A program made the position numbers and the translations under genes. Shown one piece after another: positions 50,774-59,205 of a DNA stretch of 64,000 nucleotides (the stretch's first letter is position 1; each line of letters opens with the position of its first letter). This DNA comes from Oscillospiraceae bacterium (lineage in GTDB: Bacteria; Bacillota; Clostridia; Oscillospirales; Oscillospiraceae), in NCBI GenBank assembly GCA_021768185.1, contig JAETNP010000010.1:1-64000 (forward strand). Reading direction: 5' to 3'. The notes under the pieces were generated by a model, which did no database searches, was not told the DNA's origin, and saw only the letters and a list, made by a program, of their open reading frames with translations.

Positions 50774-52102
50774 TTACTGGTTGGCCAGGAAGTTGTCCAC
50801 CGCCGCCTGGATCTCCGCACCGGCGGCCTCCGGCGCCGTGGAACCAAGGACTACGGCCTCGCAGGTGGTGAAGTACTGGGACATGATCACAGGCTCCATC
50901 TTCAGGTCCATGACGGCGAAGCTGCCGTTGTCGCTGATGGCTTCCAGCATTCCGTCGGCCAGAGCGTAGGTCTCGGGGAGCTCCACGCCGATGGTGGCGG
51001 TGGGCTGCTCGATGAGATCATGGGCGGCAATGCTCTCCGCGCTGTAGTAGTAATCCCAGAACAGCATGGCGGCTTCCAGCTTCTCGTCGGTGATGTTGGC
51101 GTTGAACTGGCAGAGCTTGGCGTAGGCGGAGATGCGGCCCGTTCCGGAGGGGAAGGCAAACCAGGCGTAATCTTCGGCATTATACTCGTTGGCGTAGATC
51201 TCGGAGGACATGCCGGGGTTCTCCATGGTCATGGCGGCAGAACCGCTGTACATCAGCATTTTGGCGGAGTTGGAATCCTCGGTGAGGACGGTGGCAGGGA
51301 AATACCCCTTGTCGATCCACTCCTTCAGCTTGGCAAAGCTCTTGCTGACGGCCTCGGAGGTGCTCCAGTCGGCCTCCATCAGCAGCAGCTTGTCGTGCTC
51401 TTCCTCGCCGGCGTAGTACTCCAGCAGGGCCTCATGGGTGCGCATCAGCGCGTTGCCGTAGGTGGTCATGGGGGTGATGCCGTTGGCCAGCAGCGTATCG
51501 CAGACCGCTTCCAGCTCCTCCAGGGTGGTGGGCGGGGTCAGGTTGTACTGCTTGAAGATGTCCGCGCGGTAGAACATGACGATGCCGATCAGGTTCTGGG
51601 GCAGACCCACCAGCTGGCCCTCATAAGTGGCCTGCTCCAGGGCGCCGCTGAGGAATCTGTCGCTCCAGTTGTGGCTGGCGGCGTAGTCGGTCAGGTCCAG
51701 GCACAGGCCGTTCTTTGCATAGAAGTCGGCCAGAACGCCGCCCCAGTTGTACCACATGTCGGGCAGAGTGTTGGAGGACGCCGCGATCTTGGTATTGGCC
51801 TTGATGTCATCGGAGGACATGTAGGTGGTCTCAATCTTGATGTTAGGATATTTTTCCATGAAGTCGGCAATGATGACTTCCTCCGCGGCCTGCCGCCAGG
51901 TGGGCGTCCAGAATGTCAGCGTCACTTCGTTGGCGGCGGGGTCCGCCGCGGGCTCGGTGTTGTCGGGCGCCGCAGGCTCAGAGGTCTGTGCGGGAGGGGT
52001 AGTGCTGTTGTCGTTGTTCTGCTGATTGCCGCTGCCGCATCCGGCAAGGAGACTCATCAGCATGACCAGGGCCAGCATGAGACACAGTGCGTTCTTTTTC
52101 AT
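50774..52102 (-). CDS. Sugar-binding lipoprotein of the fucosidase operon
   Basis: A 442-aa extracellular solute-binding protein (MalE-like, CUT1) with signal peptide and lipobox LLAGC at residue 20, then an acidic/Thr-Pro linker. Start 52102 follows GAAAGGAAGACGAAAA. It is the first gene of the operon, with a strong promoter. The ligand is probably a fucosylated or related oligosaccharide, inferred from GH29. Confidence 0.93.
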   Translation of the reverse strand: MKKNALCLMLALVMLMSLLAGCGSGNQQNNDNSTTPPAQTSEPAAPDNTEPAADPAANEVTLTFWTPTWRQAAEEVIIADFMEKYPNIKIETTYMSSDDIKANTKIAASSNTLPDMWYNWGGVLADFYAKNGLCLDLTDYAASHNWSDRFLSGALEQATYEGQLVGLPQNLIGIVMFYRADIFKQYNLTPPTTLEELEAVCDTLLANGITPMTTYGNALMRTHEALLEYYAGEEEHDKLLLMEADWSTSEAVSKSFAKLKEWIDKGYFPATVLTEDSNSAKMLMYSGSAAMTMENPGMSSEIYANEYNAEDYAWFAFPSGTGRISAYAKLCQFNANITDEKLEAAMLFWDYYYSAESIAAHDLIEQPTATIGVELPETYALADGMLEAISDNGSFAVMDLKMEPVIMSQYFTTCEAVVLGSTAPEAAGAEIQAAVDNFLANQ

Positions 52103-52231
52103 TTTTCGTCTTCCTTTCATTTTTGTTTTCCGGTGATTGTGCGTTTTATCAAAGACGCCTTTTTGCCAGCGGCAAATCTTTCTTAAAAGGCCGTCGATGA
52201 CACCATTTATTTATCATTTGTTCGTATAATT

Positions 52232-52260
52232 ATTGTATATCATGGTTCAAACTTTGTCAA
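52232..52260 (-). promoter_or_regulatory. Promoter of the fucosidase operon
   Basis: On the minus strand TTGACA (52255-52260), 17 bp, TACAAT (52232-52237); the leader is AT-rich. ATTTGTTCGTATAATTATTG nearby has no clear palindrome. Confidence 0.8.
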
Positions 52261-52407
52261 TCAATTTTATATTTTTCAAAAACAGAAAATTTAGGGGAGA
52301 ATTTGGTGTATTTGACGAAAAATTCGTTCCTAAAATTTGGCAAATGTTCAAATGATTGTCAACGGGGCTCTGCCCCCGCGTTGGCGACGTTTCAAGGAAC
52401 AGGAAAA

Positions 52408-52430
52408 CGCCCCGGCGGCAAGCCGGGGCG
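52408..52430. terminator. Terminator of the ROK gene
   Basis: CGCCCCGGC pairs with GCCGGGGCG around GGCAA with flanking A and T runs. Another inverted repeat (CAACGGGG/CCCCGCGTTG) is at about 52359-52384. The rest of the 52103-52484 gap is promoter sequence. Confidence 0.75.
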
Positions 52431-52484
52431 CTTTCCCGTTCCTTATCAAATGTTCTTCCAATATGCTTTTCTGCCGGGCGTTCC

Positions 52485-53867
52485 TTACTTCACAATCTCC
52501 GGCAGCGATGCGGCGGCGGCGGACTGGCCTACCCGGCGGAACTTCTCGTCGGGGAGAGCGGGGTTGATCTGAGAAGCAATCTCCGGGTATTCGTCTGCCA
52601 TGACGTCCTTGCAGGTGGACAGGATCAGATCGCCGCCCTTGCCGGACATGACCCGACCCAGCAGCAGCACGTGCTTGAAGTGGTACAGATCAAAATAGAA
52701 GGCCAGGGCGTGGGCCAGATACACGCCGATGGAACTGTACACATCCGCCGCCCGGGGATCGTCCTCCGCCATCAGCTTCTGGACAGCCTTCAGCTTTTCG
52801 GCGGGGGAAAGAGCTTCATCCAGCTCGATGCCCGCCCGGGGGGCCAGCTTGATGACGCCGTCCTGGGAGAAGTACTTCACGCCGCAGCCGATGTCGCCGC
52901 TCCACTCGTCCCGCATGGCGTCCGCCTGGGCGTCCACGGGAACGAAGGCCAGTTCGTTGAGCCAGCCGGTAATCCTTCCCTGGGGGTCCACGTAGCCTAC
53001 GGCCTCGCTGGTGCCCATGGCGATGCCCAGCACGTTGTCCTCCCCCAGGCTCATGGCCCCCGCCAGGGCGGATACGTCGCCATCGTTGGCTACCGCGTAG
53101 GGAATGTCCCCGAAGGTGTCGGTGATGGCACGGATGTAGATGTCCTTGACCTTGGCGTCAAAGAGGTCCTTGGGCACCTGGAGAAACAGGGAGGCGTTCA
53201 TGGTCCGGTCGTTGATATACACTCCTGCGGAGCTGACGCCTACCGCATCCACCCGGGGCATATGCTCCGCGGCGGACTTCAGCGCCGATACGATGCCGTC
53301 GTAGTGGTAGTCCGGGTCGGAATTGGTCTTGGGGAACCAGACTACCTCCTCGGAAAATACGCTCTCGCCGTCGATGACGGCGGACACCTTCCGATCGCTT
53401 CCGCCGGCGTCAAAGCCGATGCGGCAGCCGTCCAGGTGCCGTCCAATGGCCTTGGGGCTGTCCTTGGCCTCGGGGAGCTTGTCACAGGAGACTACCTCAA
53501 AGGGGTGCTCGAACACGTTCGCCATGTAGTCCCAGTCGAATTCCTGGCACCCACCGGCGGAGTAGGCCTCTTTCAAGTAGGCGCAGACGTCCTCGCTGCC
53601 CCGGACGTAGATCCGGAAGCCGCCCTTCATCCACAGGATGGTCTTGACCAGCCGGTTGACGTAGTAGCAGTCCGCTTCCCGCATTTCCGGCGTGCCGTGG
53701 ATGAACGTCTCGCACACGGCCATCTCGCCGCCGGAGCGCTCCACCGCCAGCCCCAGAGGATGCCGGGCGTCCTTCAGGAAAGCCTGGTTGAACTTGTACA
53801 GGGGGATGTACCCCGGGTCCAGCTTGGGGGCGTGTTTCAAGGAGACCTCAATTCCAAAACGATTCAT
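52485..53867 (-). CDS. ROK-like actin-fold kinase or sugar sensor with long N-terminal region
   Basis: 460 aa. An N-terminal region (1-145) without HTH precedes an ASKHA/ROK-type core: phosphate loop GFDAGGSDRK, AVGVSSAGVYIND, AVANDGDVSALAGAM, and GIAMGTSEAVGYVD. The ROK zinc motif CxCGxxGC is not seen. Length and layout differ from ordinary ROK glucokinases (about 300 aa), and no DNA-binding domain is visible, so kinase or carbohydrate-sensing roles are both open. It lies upstream of, and in the same direction as, the fucosidase operon with its own promoter. Confidence 0.7.
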   Translation of the reverse strand: MNRFGIEVSLKHAPKLDPGYIPLYKFNQAFLKDARHPLGLAVERSGGEMAVCETFIHGTPEMREADCYYVNRLVKTILWMKGGFRIYVRGSEDVCAYLKEAYSAGGCQEFDWDYMANVFEHPFEVVSCDKLPEAKDSPKAIGRHLDGCRIGFDAGGSDRKVSAVIDGESVFSEEVVWFPKTNSDPDYHYDGIVSALKSAAEHMPRVDAVGVSSAGVYINDRTMNASLFLQVPKDLFDAKVKDIYIRAITDTFGDIPYAVANDGDVSALAGAMSLGEDNVLGIAMGTSEAVGYVDPQGRITGWLNELAFVPVDAQADAMRDEWSGDIGCGVKYFSQDGVIKLAPRAGIELDEALSPAEKLKAVQKLMAEDDPRAADVYSSIGVYLAHALAFYFDLYHFKHVLLLGRVMSGKGGDLILSTCKDVMADEYPEIASQINPALPDEKFRRVGQSAAAASLPEIVK

Positions 53868-53928
53868 TGTATCGTACCTCCATCATTTTTCCCTGCGCGG
53901 CGGGCGTTCCCCGTGCCGCGTTTGTTGT

Positions 53929-53957
53929 ATCATACCACGGGACAACCAGCCTGTCAC
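53929..53957 (-). promoter_or_regulatory. Promoter of the ROK-like gene
   Basis: On the minus strand GTGACA (53952-53957), 17 bp, TATGAT (53929-53934). Confidence 0.65.
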
Positions 53958-54017
53958 GCCTTTTTGGCAAAAAGGAGAAAATTCTTTTCGGCAGGGCGGG
54001 CCGGAACAGCCGGCGGC

Positions 54018-55739
54018 CTACCCGTTGGTCACGTTGTAGAGGGAATAGAAATACTCCTTCCGCTCCATCAGATCATCGAACTTCCCACGCTCGCAGACCT
54101 CCCCGCCCCGCAGGACAAAAATCTCGTCATACTGCGCCAACAGCTCCGCCTCCAGGCGGTGGGTGACCACCATCCGCGTCAGCCCGTCCAGATGGAGGAT
54201 GGCGTCCGTGACGGAAAAGGCCGTCTGGTTGTCCAGCGCCGCCGTGGCCTCGTCCAGCAGCAGCACCGGCGTCTCCCGCATGAGGCACCGGGCGATGGAC
54301 ACCCGCTGCCGCTCCCCGCCGGAGAGGCCGTTGCCGTTCTCCCCGCACCGGTAGCTTTCGCCCTTCTGCTCAATGAGCCCATCCAGTCCGGCCCGGTGGA
54401 CCGCCAGCTCCAGCTTGTCCTCCGGGAAGTCCCGGAACATGGTGATGTTCTGATAGAGGGTGTCGTCAAAGAGGAACACGTTCTGCCCGATGAGACTCAT
54501 CACGTCGTAGAGACTGTCGGTGTCGATCTCCCGCAGTTCCTTCCCGTCGATGGCGATGGAGCCCTTGTATCCGTCGTAGGCCCCCATGAGCAGATTCAGC
54601 AGCGTAGACTTCCCGGACCCTGAGCCCCCCACCAGCGCGTATTTCTTCCCGGCCTCCAGACGCATGGACACATCCCGCAGCACCGGCTTTTCCGGCTCGT
54701 AGCCGAAGGTGACGTTCTCCAGCGTAATGGCCTCGTTCAGCTCCGGCGGGACCGGGTCCCCGGAGCGTCCCGCGTGCTCATCAGTGACCTCCGCCAATTT
54801 CTCCACCAGTGCGGCGGCGGCCTTGCGGTTGGCCCAGTACTGGGGAATGCTGCCGATGGACTGCACCAGATAGCCGGAAAGATTTACGAACACGATCACC
54901 GTGCCGCTGGTGATGTCCCCCCGGATGGCGAGATACGCGCCGATGATAAAGATGCCGATCTGAAAGATGAGACTGAACGTGCCGGACAAACAGCGCACGC
55001 CGCCCTCGAAATACCGGCGGCGGCGCTTCGCGTCCTCCACCGCCCGGTTGGCGCTGTCGAAGAGCTTTCCCACTTCCTTCTCCGCCTTGAAGCTCTTGAT
55101 GACTGCGAAGCCGCTGAGCAGGTCCTTGATCTGGGCCATAAACCCCTCGTTCCTGTCGCTGACGGCCTTGGCCCGCTTCGCCATAGGCTCCCCGGTGAGC
55201 AGGGAGAGAGCGATGGGCGGCAGGCTCAGCGCGACGGCAAGCAGCGTCAGCATGGGGCTGTACCAGCACATCATGGCCAACGCGCCGAAAAACAGCAGGA
55301 CCTGCATGAGCAGATCAAAGGAGTTTTGCAGGTAATCCGTCTCGATGGTGGTCACATCGTTGGTGAGAGTGGATAAGTACCGCCCGGTGTTCTCCTGGGA
55401 AAGGGCGCTGATGCTCTTCTCCGACAGCTTTCGAAAGGCCAGGGCCTTATATTGCCGCAGAGCTTGATGGATGAACAAAGCCCGGCCCCCGTAATAGCCC
55501 GCGTCCAGCGGGATGTTGAGCACCATCACCCCCGCCATCAGCACAAGGATCGTCCACAGCCGCCCCAGGTCCCCCGTTGTGATCGTATCCATCACCGCCC
55601 CCAGCACCCAGGAGATCAGGAAGCCGACGCCCAGCGACAAAACGGTAAACGCCATCCCCACGGCGAAATGCAGGCGGTTGTCCTCATAGAAGGCGCGGAA
55701 GTATTCCCGCGCGGCGGGGGTCCTTTTATTTCTTTTCAT
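54018..55739 (-). CDS. ABC exporter (MDR-type half-transporter)
   Basis: 573 aa: a six-helix exporter domain and an ATPase with Walker A GGSGSGKSTLLNL, signature LSGGERQRV and Walker B LLLDEATAALD (canonical Glu), then an H-loop VTHRLEAE. It can act as a homodimer. Start 55739 follows AAAGGAGAATAGAC and overlaps the upstream gene by 14 bp. The upstream XRE gene is likely its regulator. Substrate unknown. Confidence 0.92.
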   Translation of the reverse strand: MKRNKRTPAAREYFRAFYEDNRLHFAVGMAFTVLSLGVGFLISWVLGAVMDTITTGDLGRLWTILVLMAGVMVLNIPLDAGYYGGRALFIHQALRQYKALAFRKLSEKSISALSQENTGRYLSTLTNDVTTIETDYLQNSFDLLMQVLLFFGALAMMCWYSPMLTLLAVALSLPPIALSLLTGEPMAKRAKAVSDRNEGFMAQIKDLLSGFAVIKSFKAEKEVGKLFDSANRAVEDAKRRRRYFEGGVRCLSGTFSLIFQIGIFIIGAYLAIRGDITSGTVIVFVNLSGYLVQSIGSIPQYWANRKAAAALVEKLAEVTDEHAGRSGDPVPPELNEAITLENVTFGYEPEKPVLRDVSMRLEAGKKYALVGGSGSGKSTLLNLLMGAYDGYKGSIAIDGKELREIDTDSLYDVMSLIGQNVFLFDDTLYQNITMFRDFPEDKLELAVHRAGLDGLIEQKGESYRCGENGNGLSGGERQRVSIARCLMRETPVLLLDEATAALDNQTAFSVTDAILHLDGLTRMVVTHRLEAELLAQYDEIFVLRGGEVCERGKFDDLMERKEYFYSLYNVTNG

Positions 55740-56358
55740 GTCTATTCTCCTTTTCTTCTTTCCACTCGCCGCCCTCCAGCAGCGGCTTATCGTCCCCATC
55801 CCCCACATTGACTAAATGTCCGTCCGACTGCATCATACAACGGGCCATATAAAGGAAGGGGACCAGCTCCACACTGTTGTACTGGTAATAGGCATTGCTT
55901 ATTTTTTCCTCCAGCTGCAATTCCTCTTTCCGGACGATGCGCAGCTCGCACAGCTCGTCAAGGATGGTCCGGACCTCCTCCAGCGGCAGTTTCAGGACCC
56001 TGGCAAGGTTCTCTGGCACGTACATGCGGAATTTCTGGCTGTGCAGATACTCCAGCAGTTCCAGGCAGCCGGGCCGGGAGAGTACGGCAAACATCTTCCG
56101 GTACAGGTCCCTGGGGGCAAAGTAGGCGTCGTAGCCTTTCTCCGGCCTGGGCCAGACGGAGGCGAAGGACATATCCTCGGCGTGCACGTCCAGCATAAAC
56201 CCGCCCTCCAGCCACGCTTGGCTTGTTGACAAATGCCGGATGCCAGATTCCCGCACATTCTGTTCGCAGCTTTCCAGATAGCCGATCTCCGGGAATTTTC
56301 CCAGGCCCGCCGTCATATTTTTCAGAGCGATCCAGTTCATCCGGCTGAGCTGGTCGAA
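55726..56358 (-). pseudogene. C-terminal part of an XRE regulator, out of frame
   Basis: From FDQLSRMNWIALKNMTAG onward this frame encodes a helical effector domain with a MarR/winged-helix-like stretch (YVPENLARVLKLPLEEVRTILDELCELRIV). It joins the HTH frame at 56337-56627 if one T is restored at 56357-56358 (CGTTTCGAC expected, CGTTCGAC seen), giving DRFDQLSRMNW in a 300-aa protein. Residues encoded upstream of that point in this frame are not native. Confidence 0.75.
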
Positions 56359-56627
56359 CGGTCCTTCTGCGGTAGGGACGCCAGCCACCGGGCCACTACG
56401 TCGTGGACGTCCACCTGCTCGCCGCCCTCCCGTCCAAAAAGCGCGTCGATGGTCACGCCCAGTTTGTCCGCGATAGCAGGCAGCAGGGCCACGTCCGGCG
56501 CGCCGCTGTTCTCCCACCGGCTGACGGCCTGGGTGGAAACCCCCGCCGCCTTTCCCAGTTCCTCCTGGGTCATGTTCAAGGCTTTTCTATATCGCGTGAT
56601 CTGCTCACCGATCAGATTGCTGTCCAT
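56337..56627 (-). CDS. XRE-family HTH domain of a frameshifted regulator
   Basis: A 96-aa product: HTH domain (IGEQITRYRKALNMTQEELGKAAGVSTQAVSRWE) and a TIDALFGREGG stretch typical of Clostridia XRE regulators beside ABC exporters. The last residues (STSSAG) result from a one-base deletion; the rest of the protein lies in the next frame. GGAGGACGGCAT precedes the ATG. It probably controlled the exporter genes downstream. Confidence 0.8.
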   Translation of the reverse strand: MDSNLIGEQITRYRKALNMTQEELGKAAGVSTQAVSRWENSGAPDVALLPAIADKLGVTIDALFGREGGEQVDVHDVVARWLASLPQKDRSTSSAG

Positions 56628-56830
56628 ATGCCGTCCTCCTTGTCAATTGACGCTTGAATTATACTTCAAATTTCAATTGAATACAAGGCAGACGATTTTG
56701 ACAGAAATCAAGCAAAAATTGATTTGCTCCATTGGTCCCCGCGGTATTGCGCCGGCAGGCATATTTGCGGTCCTGCCCTCATAGGCTGTATGGACAACGT
56801 CCCAAACAACCAATGAGGAGAAGCCTACAT

Positions 56831-57445
56831 ATGGAAACCACCAAAAATTTCGTCCAGCTCTGCGGGACGGCGGCGGGAGAACCCACCCCCTCCCATGAAA
56901 ACCACGGCCAGCAGTTCTGCCGTTTCCCCTTTGCCGTCCGGCGGCTGTCGGGCCAGACGGATACCCTCTGGGTCATCGCCACCATGGACCAGCTCCGGAA
57001 GCTGCTGCCCCTCACCGGACGCCGCCTGGCGGTGGACGGCCAGCTGCGTTCCTTCAATAATAAGAGCGGCCGCGGCAGCCGCCTGGTCATCTCTGTCTTT
57101 GCCCAGCTCCTGGTCCCCGCCGGGGAGGAGGACGAGGACCGCAACCGCATCGCCCTCCGGGGGGTGATCTGCAAGCCGCCGGTGCTCCGCCGCACGCCCC
57201 TGGGCCGGTGCATCTCCGACATGATGCTGGCGGTGAACCGCCGGTACGGCAGGGCGGATTATCTGCCCTGCATCGCCTGGGGCCAGGTGGCCATGATCAC
57301 CGGCAATATGTCCGTGGGGGAGGCCCTGTCCCTGGAGGGCCGGGTCCAGAGCCGGGCCTATACCAAGGCGGTGGAGGGCTGCGCCCAGGAGCGCACCGCC
57401 TATGAGGTCAGCATTATGCACCTGGTGGAGGACGAGTGCTTCTAG
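56831..57445 (+). CDS. Single-stranded DNA-binding protein with two OB folds
   Basis: 204 aa: OB fold 1 at about 8-100 (QLCGTAAGEPTPSHEN to ISVFAQLL) and OB fold 2 at about 107-200 (IALRGVICKPPVLRRTPLGR to VSIMHLVED). The second matches PriB/SSB-like domains (RTPLGRCISDMMLAVNR). The acidic C-terminal peptide of normal SSBs is absent, so it probably does not recruit the usual partners. Start ATG 56831 follows GAGGAGAAGCCTACAT. Confidence 0.8.
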   Translation: METTKNFVQLCGTAAGEPTPSHENHGQQFCRFPFAVRRLSGQTDTLWVIATMDQLRKLLPLTGRRLAVDGQLRSFNNKSGRGSRLVISVFAQLLVPAGEEDEDRNRIALRGVICKPPVLRRTPLGRCISDMMLAVNRRYGRADYLPCIAWGQVAMITGNMSVGEALSLEGRVQSRAYTKAVEGCAQERTAYEVSIMHLVEDECF

Positions 57446-57451
57446 CGTCAG

Positions 57452-57498
57452 AAAAGCACGTCTCCGCTTTGCCGGCGGCAAAGCGGAGACGTGCTTTT
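57452..57498. terminator. Bidirectional terminator after ssb
   Basis: A perfect 22-bp inverted repeat (AAAAGCACGTCTCCGCTTTG... on one arm) around GGC, with A and T runs; it serves both convergent genes. Confidence 0.92.
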
Positions 57499-57514
57499 TC
57501 TATTGTAGAGGGGT

Positions 57515-58477
57515 TCATTCCGTTGGAGCCAGCGGCAGGCCGCCGGCTTCCGGCGTATAGAGCGTAAACTCCCCATACGCCCTGTCTTCCGTATCAAAGG
57601 TATCCCCGACCTCGTAGGACAGCCGGTACCGTCCGTCCTCCAGCGTTCCCCAGAGGTACAGCATATCCTCCGACCACGCTTTGCCCCCAATGGGCAGGGG
57701 ATCGGGCGTGCCGCAGAATCCGATGTTTTCCTGATAGGGGACCTCCTCCCATTCTCCCACCGCATTCCAACGTTCCAAATGGGGAATGAGCAGCACTTGC
57801 CCCTCCTTGCCGGTGTTGTTGATGAGATACACCGGCAGCCGGTCCGTCACCAGGCAGCCCTCTGCGGCGGGGACAGGCTCTTTTGAAATGTACAGCGCGT
57901 AGTCCGGTTCCGGCTGGGCCTCCGCCGTTACCCGGAAGTCCAGCTGCCACGGCTCCGAAGCTTCCTTCGTGTTCCCCTCAGCTTCCCGAAGATATACCTC
58001 CCGTCCCGTAAGGCGGTAGAGCCCTTCCTCCAGCGTCTGCTCCAGAAGCGTCATATCCAGCCGCAGGGTCCATACGGAATCGGCCTGGAGGCAATAGGCC
58101 ACGTCGTGAAAGAACACCCTATCCTTAAACGGGACATCCTGCCATACGCCGTCCACAAACCGTTGGCAGGAGAAATGCTCGCCGTAGCAGATCTCTCCAT
58201 CGCTCCGGTTGTCCAGCACCAGCGTGATCTCCTGCACGCCCACCGGATAGCTCTCCTGAAGCAGGGACAGGGTCACCCCCGGCCATCCGCTCCACACGGT
58301 CACCGGCTCCGGTTCCTCTATGGCAGCGGGCTGGGATACGGGTGCGGCTTTCGGCGTTTCCGGTGCGGCGGCGGGCGCTTCCGGAGGTGCCGCCGGAACC
58401 TCCTGTGGGGACGCTTCCTTCCCGCAGGCCGTCAGGCACAGCGCGGCGGTCAGTAAAATGATCCATATCTTCTTCAT
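57515..58477 (-). CDS. Lipoprotein with two Ig-like (Big_14-type) domains
   Basis: 320 aa: signal peptide with lipobox LTAC (Cys18), a Pro/Ala-rich linker to about residue 60, then two similar beta-sandwich domains (about 65-185 and 190-310). Each has the pattern of a short strand, a paired LINNTGKE/LDNRSDGE turn, a hydrophobic line ending VPFKD or VPYQE, and a YRL-x-Y strand. This resembles the Big_14 family. Probably a surface protein of unknown ligand. Confidence 0.75.
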   Translation of the reverse strand: MKKIWIILLTAALCLTACGKEASPQEVPAAPPEAPAAAPETPKAAPVSQPAAIEEPEPVTVWSGWPGVTLSLLQESYPVGVQEITLVLDNRSDGEICYGEHFSCQRFVDGVWQDVPFKDRVFFHDVAYCLQADSVWTLRLDMTLLEQTLEEGLYRLTGREVYLREAEGNTKEASEPWQLDFRVTAEAQPEPDYALYISKEPVPAAEGCLVTDRLPVYLINNTGKEGQVLLIPHLERWNAVGEWEEVPYQENIGFCGTPDPLPIGGKAWSEDMLYLWGTLEDGRYRLSYEVGDTFDTEDRAYGEFTLYTPEAGGLPLAPTE

Positions 58478-58547
58478 AGCAACGGCCTCCTTTATTCATT
58501 CAGACGAAGAAACCCGCCGTCAAGTTCCCTAAATGAGGAAATCGTTC

Positions 58548-58943
58548 TTATTTTACCGTAAACCCATTCACTGTGGCGTGGGCCACGTAGGTCCCCAGCT
58601 CATCCCGTACGTCCACCTCGTAGAGGCATGTGGTCCGCCCGGATTTCAGGCACTTCGCCTCCGCCAGCAGCTCCGTCCCCTTGGCGGGCGCCAGGAAGGT
58701 GATGGCCACCTGCTGGGAAACGATGATCTTATCGGTAAACCCGTTGGACGCCACCGCGTAGGCGAAGTCCGCCAGGGTAAAAATGGCACCGCCCATAGGG
58801 GTATTGTTTGCGTTCATGTGGCAGGGCCGCAGGGGCATGGCGCACAGAGCCCGCCCCGGCTCCGCCTCCCGGATCTCCACGCCTGCCTGGGCCGCGAACC
58901 GGTCCTCGTGGAACCGTTTGGTCAATTCTTCCATTGTCGGCAT
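58548..58943 (-). CDS. PaaI-type hotdog thioesterase
   Basis: 131 aa with the hotdog pattern HMNANNTPMGGAIFTLADFAYAVASN; the Asp in this helix and the NANNT-P-MGG turn are as in PaaI-like acyl-CoA thioesterases. Start ATG 58943 follows GAGGAGG. The substrate is probably an aromatic or medium acyl-CoA. Confidence 0.88.
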   Translation of the reverse strand: MPTMEELTKRFHEDRFAAQAGVEIREAEPGRALCAMPLRPCHMNANNTPMGGAIFTLADFAYAVASNGFTDKIIVSQQVAITFLAPAKGTELLAEAKCLKSGRTTCLYEVDVRDELGTYVAHATVNGFTVK

Positions 58944-58975
58944 CAAAAAAGCCTCCTCATAACCGTTTTGCGGTT

Positions 58976-59105
58976 ATTATTTCCGAATTTAAAATTCGGA
59001 AATAATACATTGATTTGAGCCGCTTTGCTCGCCGCCGTACACGGCGGCAACCGCAAAGCATGGCAAATATTACTTCCGACCTTTCGGTTCGGAAGTAATA
59101 TTATA
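58976..59105. repeat. Structured dispersed repeat, family B copy 3 (most complete)
   Basis: Three hairpins in order: ATTATTTCCGAATT/AATTCGGAAATAAT (about 58976-59008), nested GCTTTGC with inner CGCCGCCGT/ACGGCGGC, and TTACTTCCGA-CC/TTCGGAAGTAA ending near 59105. The linkers ACATTGATTTGAGCCG and CATGGCAAATAT correspond to those in copies 1 and 2. It fills the gap between the divergent thioesterase and nth genes. Confidence 0.8.
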
Positions 59106-59205
59106 GCATAAATTTACCCGCATTTGCATATCCGCTCAAAATTTTTTGCAAATCCCCTCGAAATTTGCCGGATCATATGGTAGAATGGTCCCGAGGTGAT
59201 GGACA

